A stretch of DNA of 64,000 nt from Couchioplanes azureus (GTDB lineage: Bacteria > Actinomycetota > Actinomycetes > Mycobacteriales > Micromonosporaceae): NCBI RefSeq assembly GCF_014648355.1, contig NZ_BMQY01000007.1, positions 124,001-188,000 of the forward strand, given 5' to 3'. Of this stretch, positions 41,929 through 50,686 are shown in pieces. The position numbers were made by a program, and so were the translations under genes. A model generated the notes under the pieces. That model ran no database searches and was not told the DNA's origin. It was given only the letters and a program-made list of their open reading frames with translations. Positions within the stretch are counted from its first letter, which is position 1. Each line of letters starts with the position of its first letter.

Positions 41929-43650
41929 CTACGGCTGCATCTCGTACGCCCCGCAGAGTGCCACGACCCGCTCCCACACCGCGGCGTCGCGCCGGGCGTC
42001 GGTGACCGGGCGGCGCACGTGGGCCAGGGCCCAGTCGGCCTGCTCCGCGGTGGTGGCCGCCTTGCTGTGCAGCTCCGTCGCGTACGCGGAGAAGTCGCGG
42101 ACGAGGATCGCGAAGATCTCGTCGAGGACCTCGGCGTCGAGCCCGGTCGCCTCGGCCTGCTCGCAGATCAGCTGGCCGTAGACGATCAGCGCGAAGAGCT
42201 GGCCCAGCGCGAGCAGGAAGTCCAGGTCGCGCTGTTGGGCCTCGTCGGGGGCGTGGGTGGCCAGCAGGGCGCAGAATCCGTCGGCCTGCTCACGGAAGAC
42301 GGCGACGTTGGGCAGCTGCGCGTATTTGTCGTAGGCGGCCCGCCAGTCGTGGAACTGGATCTTGCCCAGGCCCCGGGCCGGTCCCTGCCGGAAGAGGAAC
42401 TCGTCGTCGGCCGCGTCGTGGCGGGTCGGCACGGGCGCGAACTCGGCCGGCCGGAACAGGTAGTTCGGCATGAACTTGAGGATCAGCGCCAGGTTGACGT
42501 GCACGGTGCCCTCGAGCTTGGGCAGGCCCCGGATGTCCTTGGCGGCCTTGTCGAAGTAGGTGTCGGCCTCGAAGCCCTTGGCCGCGATGACGTCCCAGAG
42601 CAGGTCGATGACCTTCTCGCCCTCGGTGGTGACCTTCATCTTGGTCATCGGGTTGAAGAGCAGGTACCGGCGGTCGTCGGGCGTGGCGGACCGGAAGTAG
42701 TCGACCGCCCGGTCGCTGAACAGCTTCATCGCCACGAGGCGGGCGTACGCGTCCATCAGCTCGCGGCGCACGTGCAGGAAGTTCGTGACCGGCTTGCCGT
42801 AGAGCACCCGGCGATGGGCATGGGTGACGGCCTCGTACATGGCGTGCTCGCAGATGCCGACGGCGGCCGTGCAGAGGTTGAACTTGCCGACGTTGACGGT
42901 GTTCAGCGCGGCGTCGAACGCGGCCTGCCCGGTGTGCAGCACGTCCTGCGGGCGGACCGGGTAGTCCTCCAGACGGAACTCGCTCACGTACATCTGCGCG
43001 TTCACGACGTTCTTGACCAGGTGGTAGTTGTCGTGGCGGCTGTCGGCGGCGAAGAAGACGTAGCCGTCGGGGCCCTCGACGTCGGCGCGCCGGCCGAAGA
43101 CCGACACGAGCCCGGCGACGTTGCCGTTACCGATGTAGTACTTGGGGCCGGTGGCCCGGAAGCCGCCCTCGCCGTCCGGGGTGAGGATCATGTCGGTGGC
43201 GTAGATGTCGGCGCCGTGGGTGCGCTCGGAGAGCCCGAACGCCATGACGTGCCCGTCGTCGAGCAGCCGTGCCGCGTGCGCGCGGGCCTCGGCGTTGGCG
43301 CTCTGCCAGACCGGGCCGAGGCCGAGGACGGTGACCTGCCAGACGTACCAGTAGCCGAGGCCGTAGAACCCGAGGATCTCGCTGAGGGCCGCGTTGCGGG
43401 CGGTGTCCCAGCGCTTGTCGGCGTCGCCGCCGCCGTCGGCCGCCGGGGTGAGGAACGTGGCGAAGAGGCCTTCCTTGGCGGCGAACTCCAGGAAGTCGGC
43501 GTACCACTCGCGGTCGATGTACGAGTCGATCAGCGCCTTCTTGCCGCGGCTCTCGAAGAAGTCGACGGTGGCGCGCAGCAGCCGGCGCGACTCGGCGTCG
43601 AGGTGCGCCGGGTCGTAGGTGTGCGGGTTGAGCAGCAGTGGATCGGCCAT
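41929..43650 (-). CDS. Acyl-CoA dehydrogenase, long form
   Basis: 573 residues from the ATG at 43650; the open frame upstream of it runs antisense to the regulator gene. ACAD features are LSERTHGADIYATDMIL, the FAD-contact region, YYIGNGNVAG, and KLEGTVHVNLAL with E380, which occupies the catalytic Glu position of the LEGT motif. The protein is about 190 residues longer than a basic ACAD and has an extended C-terminal helical part, as in larger FadE-type enzymes. Substrate is unknown. The PadR gene 13 bp upstream is in the same direction and probably represses both. Confidence 0.85.
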   Translation of the reverse strand: MADPLLLNPHTYDPAHLDAESRRLLRATVDFFESRGKKALIDSYIDREWYADFLEFAAKEGLFATFLTPAADGGGDADKRWDTARNAALSEILGFYGLGYWYVWQVTVLGLGPVWQSANAEARAHAARLLDDGHVMAFGLSERTHGADIYATDMILTPDGEGGFRATGPKYYIGNGNVAGLVSVFGRRADVEGPDGYVFFAADSRHDNYHLVKNVVNAQMYVSEFRLEDYPVRPQDVLHTGQAAFDAALNTVNVGKFNLCTAAVGICEHAMYEAVTHAHRRVLYGKPVTNFLHVRRELMDAYARLVAMKLFSDRAVDYFRSATPDDRRYLLFNPMTKMKVTTEGEKVIDLLWDVIAAKGFEADTYFDKAAKDIRGLPKLEGTVHVNLALILKFMPNYLFRPAEFAPVPTRHDAADDEFLFRQGPARGLGKIQFHDWRAAYDKYAQLPNVAVFREQADGFCALLATHAPDEAQQRDLDFLLALGQLFALIVYGQLICEQAEATGLDAEVLDEIFAILVRDFSAYATELHSKAATTAEQADWALAHVRRPVTDARRDAAVWERVVALCGAYEMQP

Positions 43651-43663
43651 GTCGGCACCTTCC

Positions 43664-44218
43664 TCATGGGCGGCCGAGGCCGCGCAGCGTGTCGAGAACG
43701 TCGTCGAGCCAGGCGAGGACCATCCGCTCGTACGCGATGCCGCCGCGCAGCACGACGTGTTGCAGGCGGTGCTGGTCGTCGAGCGCCGCGGAAGCGGGGA
43801 AGTCGCGGACCTCGCCGGCCAGGTAGCGGGCGAGGGTCGCCTCGTGGGTGGCGCGGTAGCGCTCGACCTCGGCGACGAGCGCGGTGCGCCCGGCGGCGTC
43901 GGTGAACGCGGCACCGCGGATCTTCACGGCCAGTTCGTGGCGGACCGCCTCCGGCTGCACCGGGTCGCGCAGCCAGGCGGCGAGCACGTTACGGCCCGCA
44001 CCGACCACGGAGTAGGACCGCTTGTCGGGGCGCCCGCCCTGGTCGACCTCCTCCGCGGTGATCCAGCCGTCGGCCTCCATCCGCCGCAGGACGCGGTAGA
44101 TCTGCTGGTGCGTCGCGGTCCAGAACCGGCCGATGGACCGCTCGAAGCGCCGGGCCAGCTCGTATCCGGACCCGGGCTGCTCCAGCAGGGAGACCAGGAT
44201 CGCGTGCTCCAGCGCCAC
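43664..44218 (-). CDS. PadR-family transcriptional regulator
   Basis: 184 residues. The N-terminal winged helix reads MALEHAILVSLLEQPGSGYELARRF, then ATHQQIYRVLRRMEADGWI and GRPDKRSYSVVGAG, the standard PadR wing. The C-terminal part (about 95-184) is helical (PF10400, Vir_C type) and forms the dimer. A 24-bp perfect palindrome starts 11 bp upstream of the ATG. The gene leads a two-gene unit with the acyl-CoA dehydrogenase, so it should autoregulate and respond to a substrate of that enzyme. Confidence 0.88.
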   Translation of the reverse strand: MALEHAILVSLLEQPGSGYELARRFERSIGRFWTATHQQIYRVLRRMEADGWITAEEVDQGGRPDKRSYSVVGAGRNVLAAWLRDPVQPEAVRHELAVKIRGAAFTDAAGRTALVAEVERYRATHEATLARYLAGEVRDFPASAALDDQHRLQHVVLRGGIAYERMVLAWLDDVLDTLRGLGRP

Positions 44219-44228
44219 ACGGGCATTC

Positions 44229-44252
44229 TGCTATGCAACTCGTTGCATAGCA
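44229..44252. promoter_or_regulatory. PadR operator: 24-bp palindrome
   Basis: TGCTATGCAAC-TC-GTTGCATAGCA is a perfect inverted repeat with 11-bp arms. It lies 11 bp before the PadR start codon. The ATGCAAC half-site resembles known PadR/LmrR-type operators (ATGT-n8-ACAT family). The LamG gene at 44356 is on the other side and could be co-regulated. Confidence 0.75.
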
Positions 44253-44355
44253 AGCGCGGGTGCTGCGCTTCTCCAGAATCCTGCTTGAGCCGGGGCTGAG
44301 GTGGGGGCGGAATCCTCGACAGGTCGGTTCCGGCTCGTGGAGGGAGGGTGCGAAC

Positions 44356-46503
44356 GTGGGCGATACCCGCCTGCGGGCCCGGCGCCTGCTCCGCGCCTGC
44401 CGTGTGCCGCTCGTGGCCGCCCTGTTGCTCGTCCCGCTGACCCTGGTCGGCACGACCCACGCCGCGTTCACCGCCACCACCCTCGCCGGCGGCAGCACCT
44501 TCGCGGCGGCCGCCGCCTTCCCCAGCTTCACGCAGTCGGTCACCGGCGACGCGCCGGCGCTGTTCCACCGGCAGGAGGAGGCGGTGAACGCCAACGTCTA
44601 CGGCACCGTGGCGGACAGCTCCGGCAACGCCCGGACCGGCACGAACACCGGCGCCACCAACGGCCCGAGCACCGTGTGGTCGTTCGAGGAGGGCTCCGGC
44701 AGCGTCGCCACCGACGGTTCCGGTGTGGTGAACCAGGGCACGCTGCACGGTGGCTCGTGGCAGAAGCCCGGCCGGATGGGCACCGCGGCGGTCGCCCTGG
44801 ACGGGGCCGGCGACTACGTCGAGTCCGCCGGCCCGGCGCTCACCACCACGGGCAGCTACACCGCCATGGCCTGGGTCTACCTGACCGACGCCGGGCAGAA
44901 CCGGTACGCCCTCGGCCAGGAGGGCGACCGGCAGAGCGTCTTCGGCATCCACGCCTTCGTCAGCGGCACCGGCGCCTGCGGCTGCTGGTCCGTGCGCTAC
45001 GTCGCCGACACCGACAACCCCACCGGCGTCCGGGTCAACTCCACCACCCCGGTCGCGCTGCACACCTGGGTCCACCTGGCCACGGTCCGCGACGCCGCCG
45101 CCGGCAAGGTCCACCTGTACGTCAACGGCAAGGCGGAGGCCACCGTCGCGTACACCGCCACCGTGAACGCCACCGGGCCGCTCACCGTCGGCCGGGTCAA
45201 GGCCAACGGCGCCTGGTCCAACCACTGGAAGGGCGCCGTCGACGAGGTCCGCACCTACAACCGGGTGGTGACCCCTGCCGACATCAAGGGCCTGTACGAG
45301 GACGCCGCCACCGGGCACTGGGGCATGAACGAGGCGCCCGGCGCCACCACCGCGGCCGACGTGGCCGGTCGGACGGCGGCCCTGGCCGGCGACGCGACGT
45401 TCGGGCCCGGCCACGCCGGCAACGCGCTGCAACTCGACGGGATCGGCGACTACGCGCTGACGTCCGGCGTGCCGATCGACACCGACCAGACCTACACCGT
45501 CGCCGCCTGGCTCTACCTGACCGACACCTCGATCGACCGCAACGCGGTCGCCGCGGAGGGCAGCCTGCAGAGCGCCTTCGCCATCCAGGCCAACGCCGGC
45601 GCGCGGACCTGGCGGGTGCGGTTCGCCGCCGACGACGTCGCCGACGCTCCCAGCGCGCGGCTGGAGAGCACCTCCGTGCCGCAGACGGGCCAGTGGACGC
45701 ACGTGGCCGTGGTCCGCACCCCGACCAGCGGCCAGCTCTACATCAACACGGTGAAGGAGGACGAGCAGACGCTGCCGGCCTCATGGAAGGCCACCGGCGG
45801 GCTGAGCTTCGGCCGTCAGCTGAACAACGGCGGCCCCCTGGGTCTCTGGCGCGGCGCCGTCGACGAGGTGCGCGTCTACCCGCGGGCGCTCAGCGCGGTC
45901 CAGATCAGCCGGCTGTACAAGAACCGGGACGTGCAGACCGGACCCGGCATGACCGGCGCCGTCCCCGGTGCCCTGCGCGGGCAGGCCGCCGGTTCCGCCC
46001 TCGCCTTCGGCGGCTGGCTCAGCGCCTACAACAACACGGCGTTCGCCGACGCGGGGAACTGCACGGTCGAGGTGTGGTTCCGCGCGGGCGCCGGCGCCGG
46101 GGGACAGCTCGTCGGATTCAGCTCCAACCCGACCTCGCCGAACGCGAGCTCCAACGACCGGATGCTCTACCTCGACTCCGGCGGGCGGCTCAGCTTCGGC
46201 GTCGGCGCCGGCAACGTCCGCAGCCCCGCCGCCTACGACGACACCCAGTGGCACCACGCCGCCGCCAGCGTGGGCCCGGCCGGGCTGAAGTTGTACGTGG
46301 ACGGCGTCCGCGTCGCCATGGACTCCGCGGTGACCACCGGACCGGCGTTCACCGGATACTGGCGATGGGGTGGCGCGCAGCTGTGGGGCCGGCCAAACCG
46401 TCCCGCCAACGACTACTTCGTCGGCACCCTCGACGAGGTGGTGGTCTACCCCGGCCAGCTCAGCGATCAGCAGGTCGCCTGGCACCACGCGGCCGGCCGC
46501 TGA
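44356..46503 (+). CDS. Secreted protein with three LamG-like (concanavalin A-fold) domains
   Basis: 715 residues from the GTG at 44356, with AGGGAGGG 7 nt upstream. The signal peptide (about 1-37) ends THA, followed by AFTATTLAGGSTFAA, an N-terminus resembling SipW-processed TasA/camelysin-type surface proteins. Three LamG-type jelly-roll modules follow: about 75-250 (WSFEEGSGSV to GLYEDA), 253-435 (HWGMNEAPGATT to RLYKN) and 445-712. Each has the DGIGDY/DGAGDY and TYTVAAW-type strands and the AVDEVRTY/AVDEVRVY ending. There is no catalytic motif and no sortase signal. It probably binds carbohydrate or matrix outside the cell. Confidence 0.85.
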   Translation: MGDTRLRARRLLRACRVPLVAALLLVPLTLVGTTHAAFTATTLAGGSTFAAAAAFPSFTQSVTGDAPALFHRQEEAVNANVYGTVADSSGNARTGTNTGATNGPSTVWSFEEGSGSVATDGSGVVNQGTLHGGSWQKPGRMGTAAVALDGAGDYVESAGPALTTTGSYTAMAWVYLTDAGQNRYALGQEGDRQSVFGIHAFVSGTGACGCWSVRYVADTDNPTGVRVNSTTPVALHTWVHLATVRDAAAGKVHLYVNGKAEATVAYTATVNATGPLTVGRVKANGAWSNHWKGAVDEVRTYNRVVTPADIKGLYEDAATGHWGMNEAPGATTAADVAGRTAALAGDATFGPGHAGNALQLDGIGDYALTSGVPIDTDQTYTVAAWLYLTDTSIDRNAVAAEGSLQSAFAIQANAGARTWRVRFAADDVADAPSARLESTSVPQTGQWTHVAVVRTPTSGQLYINTVKEDEQTLPASWKATGGLSFGRQLNNGGPLGLWRGAVDEVRVYPRALSAVQISRLYKNRDVQTGPGMTGAVPGALRGQAAGSALAFGGWLSAYNNTAFADAGNCTVEVWFRAGAGAGGQLVGFSSNPTSPNASSNDRMLYLDSGGRLSFGVGAGNVRSPAAYDDTQWHHAAASVGPAGLKLYVDGVRVAMDSAVTTGPAFTGYWRWGGAQLWGRPNRPANDYFVGTLDEVVVYPGQLSDQQVAWHHAAGR

Positions 46504-46543
46504 GCGACCAGCGGGGCGCACCGTCCTCGCCTAGCATGATCAC

Positions 46544-47665
46544 ATGCCCTCCGCGCTGAGTTCCGCGAAGACCCGGTCCGCCCTGCGCACGTCGGCGCGC
46601 ATCTCGGCGCAGATGCTGCTCGTCCTGCTCATGACGGCGGTCGTGCTGTGGCTGCTCGGAAGGATGTGGTCGGTCATCTGGCCCCTGGTGGTGGCGTTGC
46701 TGCTGACCACCCTGACCTGGCCCCCGGCCCGCTTCCTGCGCCGGCACGGCTGGCCCCCGGCCCTGGCCGCGTCGCTGATCACCGTGCTCTTCCTGCTGGT
46801 CGGCGCCGGCATCGTGGTGCTCATCGCGGTGCCGGTGGCGGCGCAGTCCGGCGAGCTGGCCGAGGGGGTCGTCGACGGCATCCAGCAGCTGCGCGAGTGG
46901 GCGGCCGGGCCGCCGCTGCGGATCGGCGACGACCAGGTGACCTCCGCGCTGGACGCCGCGGTGGCGCGCATCCAGGGCAGCGTCGGCAGCATCGTCTCGG
47001 CCACCGTGACCGGGGTCGGCACCGTCGTCAACGGCCTGGTCACCACGGTCCTGGCGCTGTTCCTGATGTTCTTCTTCCTCAAGGACGGCCCCCGCTTCCT
47101 GCCCTGGCTCACCCGGCAGCTGCCCGGCCGGCTCGCCACCGACGTGCCCACGGTGGCCTCCCGCGGCTGGGACACCCTCGGCGCGTTCGTCCGCTCGCAG
47201 GCGTTCGTCGGCCTGCTGGACGCCGTCTTCATCGGACTGGGGCTGTGGATCGTCGGGGTGCCGCTGGTGCTGCCCCTGGCGGTGCTGACCTTCGTCTCGG
47301 CGTTCGTGCCGATCGTCGGCGCGCTGTTCGCGGGCTTCGTCGCCGTGCTGATCGCGCTGGTCTCCAACGGCTGGACGGACGCGCTGATCGTGCTGGCGAT
47401 CATCGTGGTGGTCCAGCAACTGGAGGGCAACGTCTTCCAGCCGATCGTGCAGAGCCGCGGGCTCGGCCTGCACGCGGCGGTGGTGCTGCTGGCGGTGACG
47501 CTCGGCGGCAGCCTGGCGGGCATCGTCGGCAGCCTGCTGGCCGTGCCGGTCGCCGCCCTGCTCGCGGTGCTCTGGAACTACCTGCGCGAGCAGCTCAGCG
47601 ACCCGGACGACCCGCCCGCCGCACCCGATCCGGCCCCACCCGCTCCGGCGCCCGAGACCGCCTAG
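46544..47665 (+). CDS. AI-2E-family membrane transporter
   Basis: 373 residues. Hydrophobic helices lie at about 25-45, 50-62, 70-105, 155-185 and 215-345, with the family signature GNVFQPIVQSRGLGLHAAVVLLAV near residues 293-316. The central FFLKDGPRFLPWL loop is also characteristic of PF01594. Members export diverse small solutes or Na+ in exchange for protons; despite the name most do not handle autoinducer-2. The C-terminal tail is rich in Pro and Ala and probably disordered. It lies 40 bp after the LamG gene and may be co-transcribed, but I see no functional link. Confidence 0.88.
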   Translation: MPSALSSAKTRSALRTSARISAQMLLVLLMTAVVLWLLGRMWSVIWPLVVALLLTTLTWPPARFLRRHGWPPALAASLITVLFLLVGAGIVVLIAVPVAAQSGELAEGVVDGIQQLREWAAGPPLRIGDDQVTSALDAAVARIQGSVGSIVSATVTGVGTVVNGLVTTVLALFLMFFFLKDGPRFLPWLTRQLPGRLATDVPTVASRGWDTLGAFVRSQAFVGLLDAVFIGLGLWIVGVPLVLPLAVLTFVSAFVPIVGALFAGFVAVLIALVSNGWTDALIVLAIIVVVQQLEGNVFQPIVQSRGLGLHAAVVLLAVTLGGSLAGIVGSLLAVPVAALLAVLWNYLREQLSDPDDPPAAPDPAPPAPAPETA

Positions 47666-47756
47666 GCGGGCCTGCCGGTTCGCTGCGGTGTTCCGCGCCG
47701 CAGTGGCGAGGCGGACCCGACAGCAACCGTTCGGCACAGGGTGGAAAGACCGCCGC

Positions 47757-49139
47757 TCAGAAGGGGTCGAGCGGCTGCCCGACGGCGATGCCGTCGTGGT
47801 TGATCTCGAACTCGTGCGCCTGCGGGAGGTGTCTGCTGGCCCGCGTCTTCAGCACGGTCAGCGCCCGCGCCGCCGTGCCGCGCCGGCGTACGTACTGCAG
47901 GAGGATCACGTTGTCGGACAGGTGTGACACGCCCAGCTCGGACAGCGCGGTCTGGCCGTACAGCTCGGGCGTCTCGAAGGTCAGCAGCACGCTGATCCCC
48001 TCGCGGGAGCAGCGGTCGAGCATCGAGTAGATGAACTCGCGGAACCGCTTGTCGTCGGGACAGGCCGCCGCCAGGTCGCCGAGGCTGTCGATGACCAGCC
48101 GGCGCGCCTGCCGCGACCTGATGGTGTCGAACAGCTCGTAGAACCACTGGTCGATGTAGATGTCGTTCGGTGACTCGCAGCGCAGCAGGACCCCGGGTTC
48201 GTCGGCGTTCCACCCGAACCCGCGGATCATCCGCTCGAGCTGCACCCGGTTCTCCTGCAACGAGGCGAACACCGTGGGCTCGCCGAGGCGCGCCCCGCCG
48301 AAGGCGAACTGCAGGCCGATCACGGTCTTGCCGGACCCGCACGGGCCGATCACCAGGGTGCCCGACCCGGGCCAGTACCCGTCGGCGAGCAGGGTGTCCA
48401 GGGCGCCGATGCCCGAGGTCGCCCGCCGGTCGCCCAGCTCGTACCGCGCGGTGCCGACGGCGCTGAGCCGGGGGAACACCTGCAGGCCGTCGGCGCCGAC
48501 GCGGTATGCGTGAGCGCCGGAGAGATAGTCGCTGCCGCGCAGCTTGAGCACCCGCAGGGCGCGGCTGTCGCGCTGGCCGTCGTCCTGGATGCTCAGCAGG
48601 ACGGCGGCGTCGGCGACCGCGAACTCGGGGCAGACCGCCAGCTCGTCGCGGTCGTACTCGCCGAGCCACAGCGCCATCGTGCCGGTCGCGGACAGCCGGC
48701 CGGCCAGCTGGTGCACGAAGCCCTCGACCTCGCGGGTGCCCACCGCCTGGTAGCGCAGCGCCCGGAAGCTGTCGATGATCAGCACCGAGCACACCCGCCG
48801 CGCGGTCAGGTCGCTGATCCGGTCGAGCGTGCCCGTGAGCCCCGCGCCGTCGATCCGGCCGCCGAGGTCGTCGAAGAGCACGGCGCGGCCGACGCGGGCG
48901 GGCTCGAAGAACGACAGTCCCTCGGCGAAGTAGAGGATCTTGCTGAGCGGTTCGGCGAGCGTGCTCAGGTAGATCGCCGGGCGCTCCTCGGTCCCGTTCG
49001 CGAAGGCGTACTGCTGCGCCAGCACGGTCTTGCCCGTGCCCGGCAGGCCCGCGATGACGGCGATGGACGGGTCGATGAGGCCCCCGCCGAGGATCGCGTC
49101 CAGCTGCGACCGGCCGCTCGACAGCCGCCGGCTAGGCAT
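47757..49139 (-). CDS. KaiC-like double RecA-fold ATPase
   Basis: 460 residues from the ATG at 49139, which overlaps the upstream stop by 8 bp. It contains two KaiC/RadA-type domains: Walker A GLPGTGKT at 31-38 and GPCGSGKT at 265-272, with Walker B VLIIDSFRAL (about 119-128) and LVIDSLGDL in the second half. Double-domain KaiC proteins form ring hexamers that bind and hydrolyse ATP and may phosphorylate themselves. No kaiA or kaiB is nearby, so a clock is not implied; actinobacterial and archaeal relatives act as signalling or regulatory ATPases. Coupling to the RsbW-like/receiver fusion suggests it reports to, or is controlled by, that kinase. Confidence 0.88.
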   Translation of the reverse strand: MPSRRLSSGRSQLDAILGGGLIDPSIAVIAGLPGTGKTVLAQQYAFANGTEERPAIYLSTLAEPLSKILYFAEGLSFFEPARVGRAVLFDDLGGRIDGAGLTGTLDRISDLTARRVCSVLIIDSFRALRYQAVGTREVEGFVHQLAGRLSATGTMALWLGEYDRDELAVCPEFAVADAAVLLSIQDDGQRDSRALRVLKLRGSDYLSGAHAYRVGADGLQVFPRLSAVGTARYELGDRRATSGIGALDTLLADGYWPGSGTLVIGPCGSGKTVIGLQFAFGGARLGEPTVFASLQENRVQLERMIRGFGWNADEPGVLLRCESPNDIYIDQWFYELFDTIRSRQARRLVIDSLGDLAAACPDDKRFREFIYSMLDRCSREGISVLLTFETPELYGQTALSELGVSHLSDNVILLQYVRRRGTAARALTVLKTRASRHLPQAHEFEINHDGIAVGQPLDPF

Positions 49140-49917
49140 GGGCCGCGGTTCCCGCCGCCGCATCGACCGGTTCGATCAGCTGCCGGACCGCCGCGAGCAC
49201 CTCCAGCGGGTGCACCGGCTTGCGCAGGAACCGGTCCGCGGGCAGCGTCGCGGGCGGCGGGAGGCTCGACAGCGCCAGCACCGGGATCCGCGAGCGGGTG
49301 AGCTCCTCGCAGAGCGCCGTCGTCGCGCCCTGCGAGCTCGTCAGGTCCACGATCGCCAGCCGGGGCGGGCCGCCCGGCGCGGCGCGCCCGGCCTGCGCGG
49401 ACGCTGCCAGGGTGGTCGGGTATCCCTCCGCCTGCAGGAACAGGGACAACGACCGTCCGGCGAACCGGTCGCCGTCCACCACGAGGAGCCGGGGCCGTCC
49501 GGGGACCTGCGCGGAGTGCACCGGCATGTGCAGCCGGACCGTGGTGCCGTGCTCGCCCCGGCGCCCCGCCCGTACGGTGACCTCGTCGGCCAGTCCCAGC
49601 ACGAGCCTCAACCCGACCCCGCGGTGGCCGGTGGCGCTCACGCCGAGCGCGAACACGCCGTCGTCCACCACGGTGATCCACACGCCGTGCCCGGTGGGCT
49701 CCCAGCGCACGGTGACCGCATCCGCGCCGCTGTGCTCGACGGCGTTGGTCGCCACCTCGTTGGCGACCAGCACGATCCGCTCCAGATCCCCGTCCGTGAC
49801 GCCGGCCGCTTGCCCGAGCCGGGTCACATAGGACCGGATGTCGCGCAACGTCGCTGGACTCGCGGAGAACACGTGCTCGACCGGCTCTGCCGATCCCGGG
49901 TCAGGCCATGAGGACAT
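49132..49917 (-). CDS. RsbW-like serine kinase fused to a C-terminal receiver domain
   Basis: 261 residues. Residues about 14-132 are a GHKL ATPase of the RsbW/SpoIIAB kind, with an N-box NEVATNAVEH (53-62), DDGVFALG and GHRGVGLRLV. Residues 141-250 follow the receiver fold: LLVVDGD (acidic pocket), D191 in LAIVDLTSS as likely phosphoacceptor, the switch region LALSS and K233 in LRKPVHP. RsbW-type proteins phosphorylate STAS antagonists and sequester sigma factors. A receiver at the C-terminus would let a histidine kinase or a phosphate donor modulate this. The gene is first in an operon with the KaiC-like ATPase. Confidence 0.82.
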   Translation of the reverse strand: MSSWPDPGSAEPVEHVFSASPATLRDIRSYVTRLGQAAGVTDGDLERIVLVANEVATNAVEHSGADAVTVRWEPTGHGVWITVVDDGVFALGVSATGHRGVGLRLVLGLADEVTVRAGRRGEHGTTVRLHMPVHSAQVPGRPRLLVVDGDRFAGRSLSLFLQAEGYPTTLAASAQAGRAAPGGPPRLAIVDLTSSQGATTALCEELTRSRIPVLALSSLPPPATLPADRFLRKPVHPLEVLAAVRQLIEPVDAAAGTAAHA

Positions 49918-50006
49918 GCCACACGCCTCCTTCGGACCTCCCGCTCAGAGTAGACCCGTCGGCGACGGCGGCCAAAGGGCCGACCGCGGGCGGGGTACGG
50001 CGGCGC

Positions 50007-50621
50007 CTAGGCGAGATCGAGCACGTACGAGTCGCCGTCGCGGCGGAAGCCCAGCCGGTCGTAGTACGGCGAGACCATCCCCGGCGGGCTGACCACGGTC
50101 CGGCAGCCCCGCCGGGTGAACAGGTCGCTGCGGCGGTAGACGAACTCCCCGGGCGTGAAGTCGCGGTACCGCTGGGTGACGTAGTCCAGCTCCACCTGCG
50201 CCCGGTCGCCGGCCACGCGGAACAGCACCACGCCGACGATCTCGTCGGCGTTCAGCACCAGGAACGCGCACCGGTCGTCGTCCTCGCCGACCGCCCGGAA
50301 GCCGGGGTTGAAGGTGACGATGTCGTCGTGGTGCAGGGCCAGCACGTGCGCCAGGACCTCGTCGCCGGGGCGGACCTCCGCCACCCGGTACGCCCGCTCG
50401 TCGTGCCGGCTCCTCATCATCCGGGTCAGGTACCACACGTTGATGACGGCGAGCACCACGTTGAGCCCGACCATCGGCCACACCCCGACGGCCGCGTTGA
50501 AGCCGATGAGCACCAGGCAGCCGACGAGGTTCAGCGCCCGCAGGCGCAGCAGCCTGGTCTGCAGCAGCGACCACACCAGCAGCGCCGAACCGGTCCAGCC
50601 GATCACGTCCAGCCACGTCAC
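50007..50621 (-). CDS. YgjV-like membrane region fused to a GNAT-like domain
   Basis: 204 residues. The N-terminal 75 residues hold three membrane helices with IGWTGSALLVWSLLQTRLLRLRALNLVGCLVLIGFNAAVGVWPM, similar to the YgjV family. The rest (about 78-204) is soluble and resembles a short acetyltransferase fold: a strand pair AFLVLNADEIVGVVLF, then YVTQRYRDFTPGEFVYRRS, and an end reading YYDRLGFRRDGDSYVLDL, like the usual YxxxGF end of GNATs. No clear acetyl-CoA loop (Q/RxxGxG) is visible, so catalysis is uncertain. It stands alone between two signalling operons. Confidence 0.65.
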   Translation of the reverse strand: MTWLDVIGWTGSALLVWSLLQTRLLRLRALNLVGCLVLIGFNAAVGVWPMVGLNVVLAVINVWYLTRMMRSRHDERAYRVAEVRPGDEVLAHVLALHHDDIVTFNPGFRAVGEDDDRCAFLVLNADEIVGVVLFRVAGDRAQVELDYVTQRYRDFTPGEFVYRRSDLFTRRGCRTVVSPPGMVSPYYDRLGFRRDGDSYVLDLA

Positions 50622-50686
50622 CCGATCAGCCTAGGTGATCGGAGCGGCCCGCCCGGGCGGTTCCGCCGTGCCTGCGTACCGGGCGG

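Noticed and set aside
47757-49139. Circadian clock locus
   Set aside because: Only a KaiC-like ATPase is present; no KaiA, KaiB, SasA or RpaA homologue is seen, and many KaiC relatives are not clock proteins.
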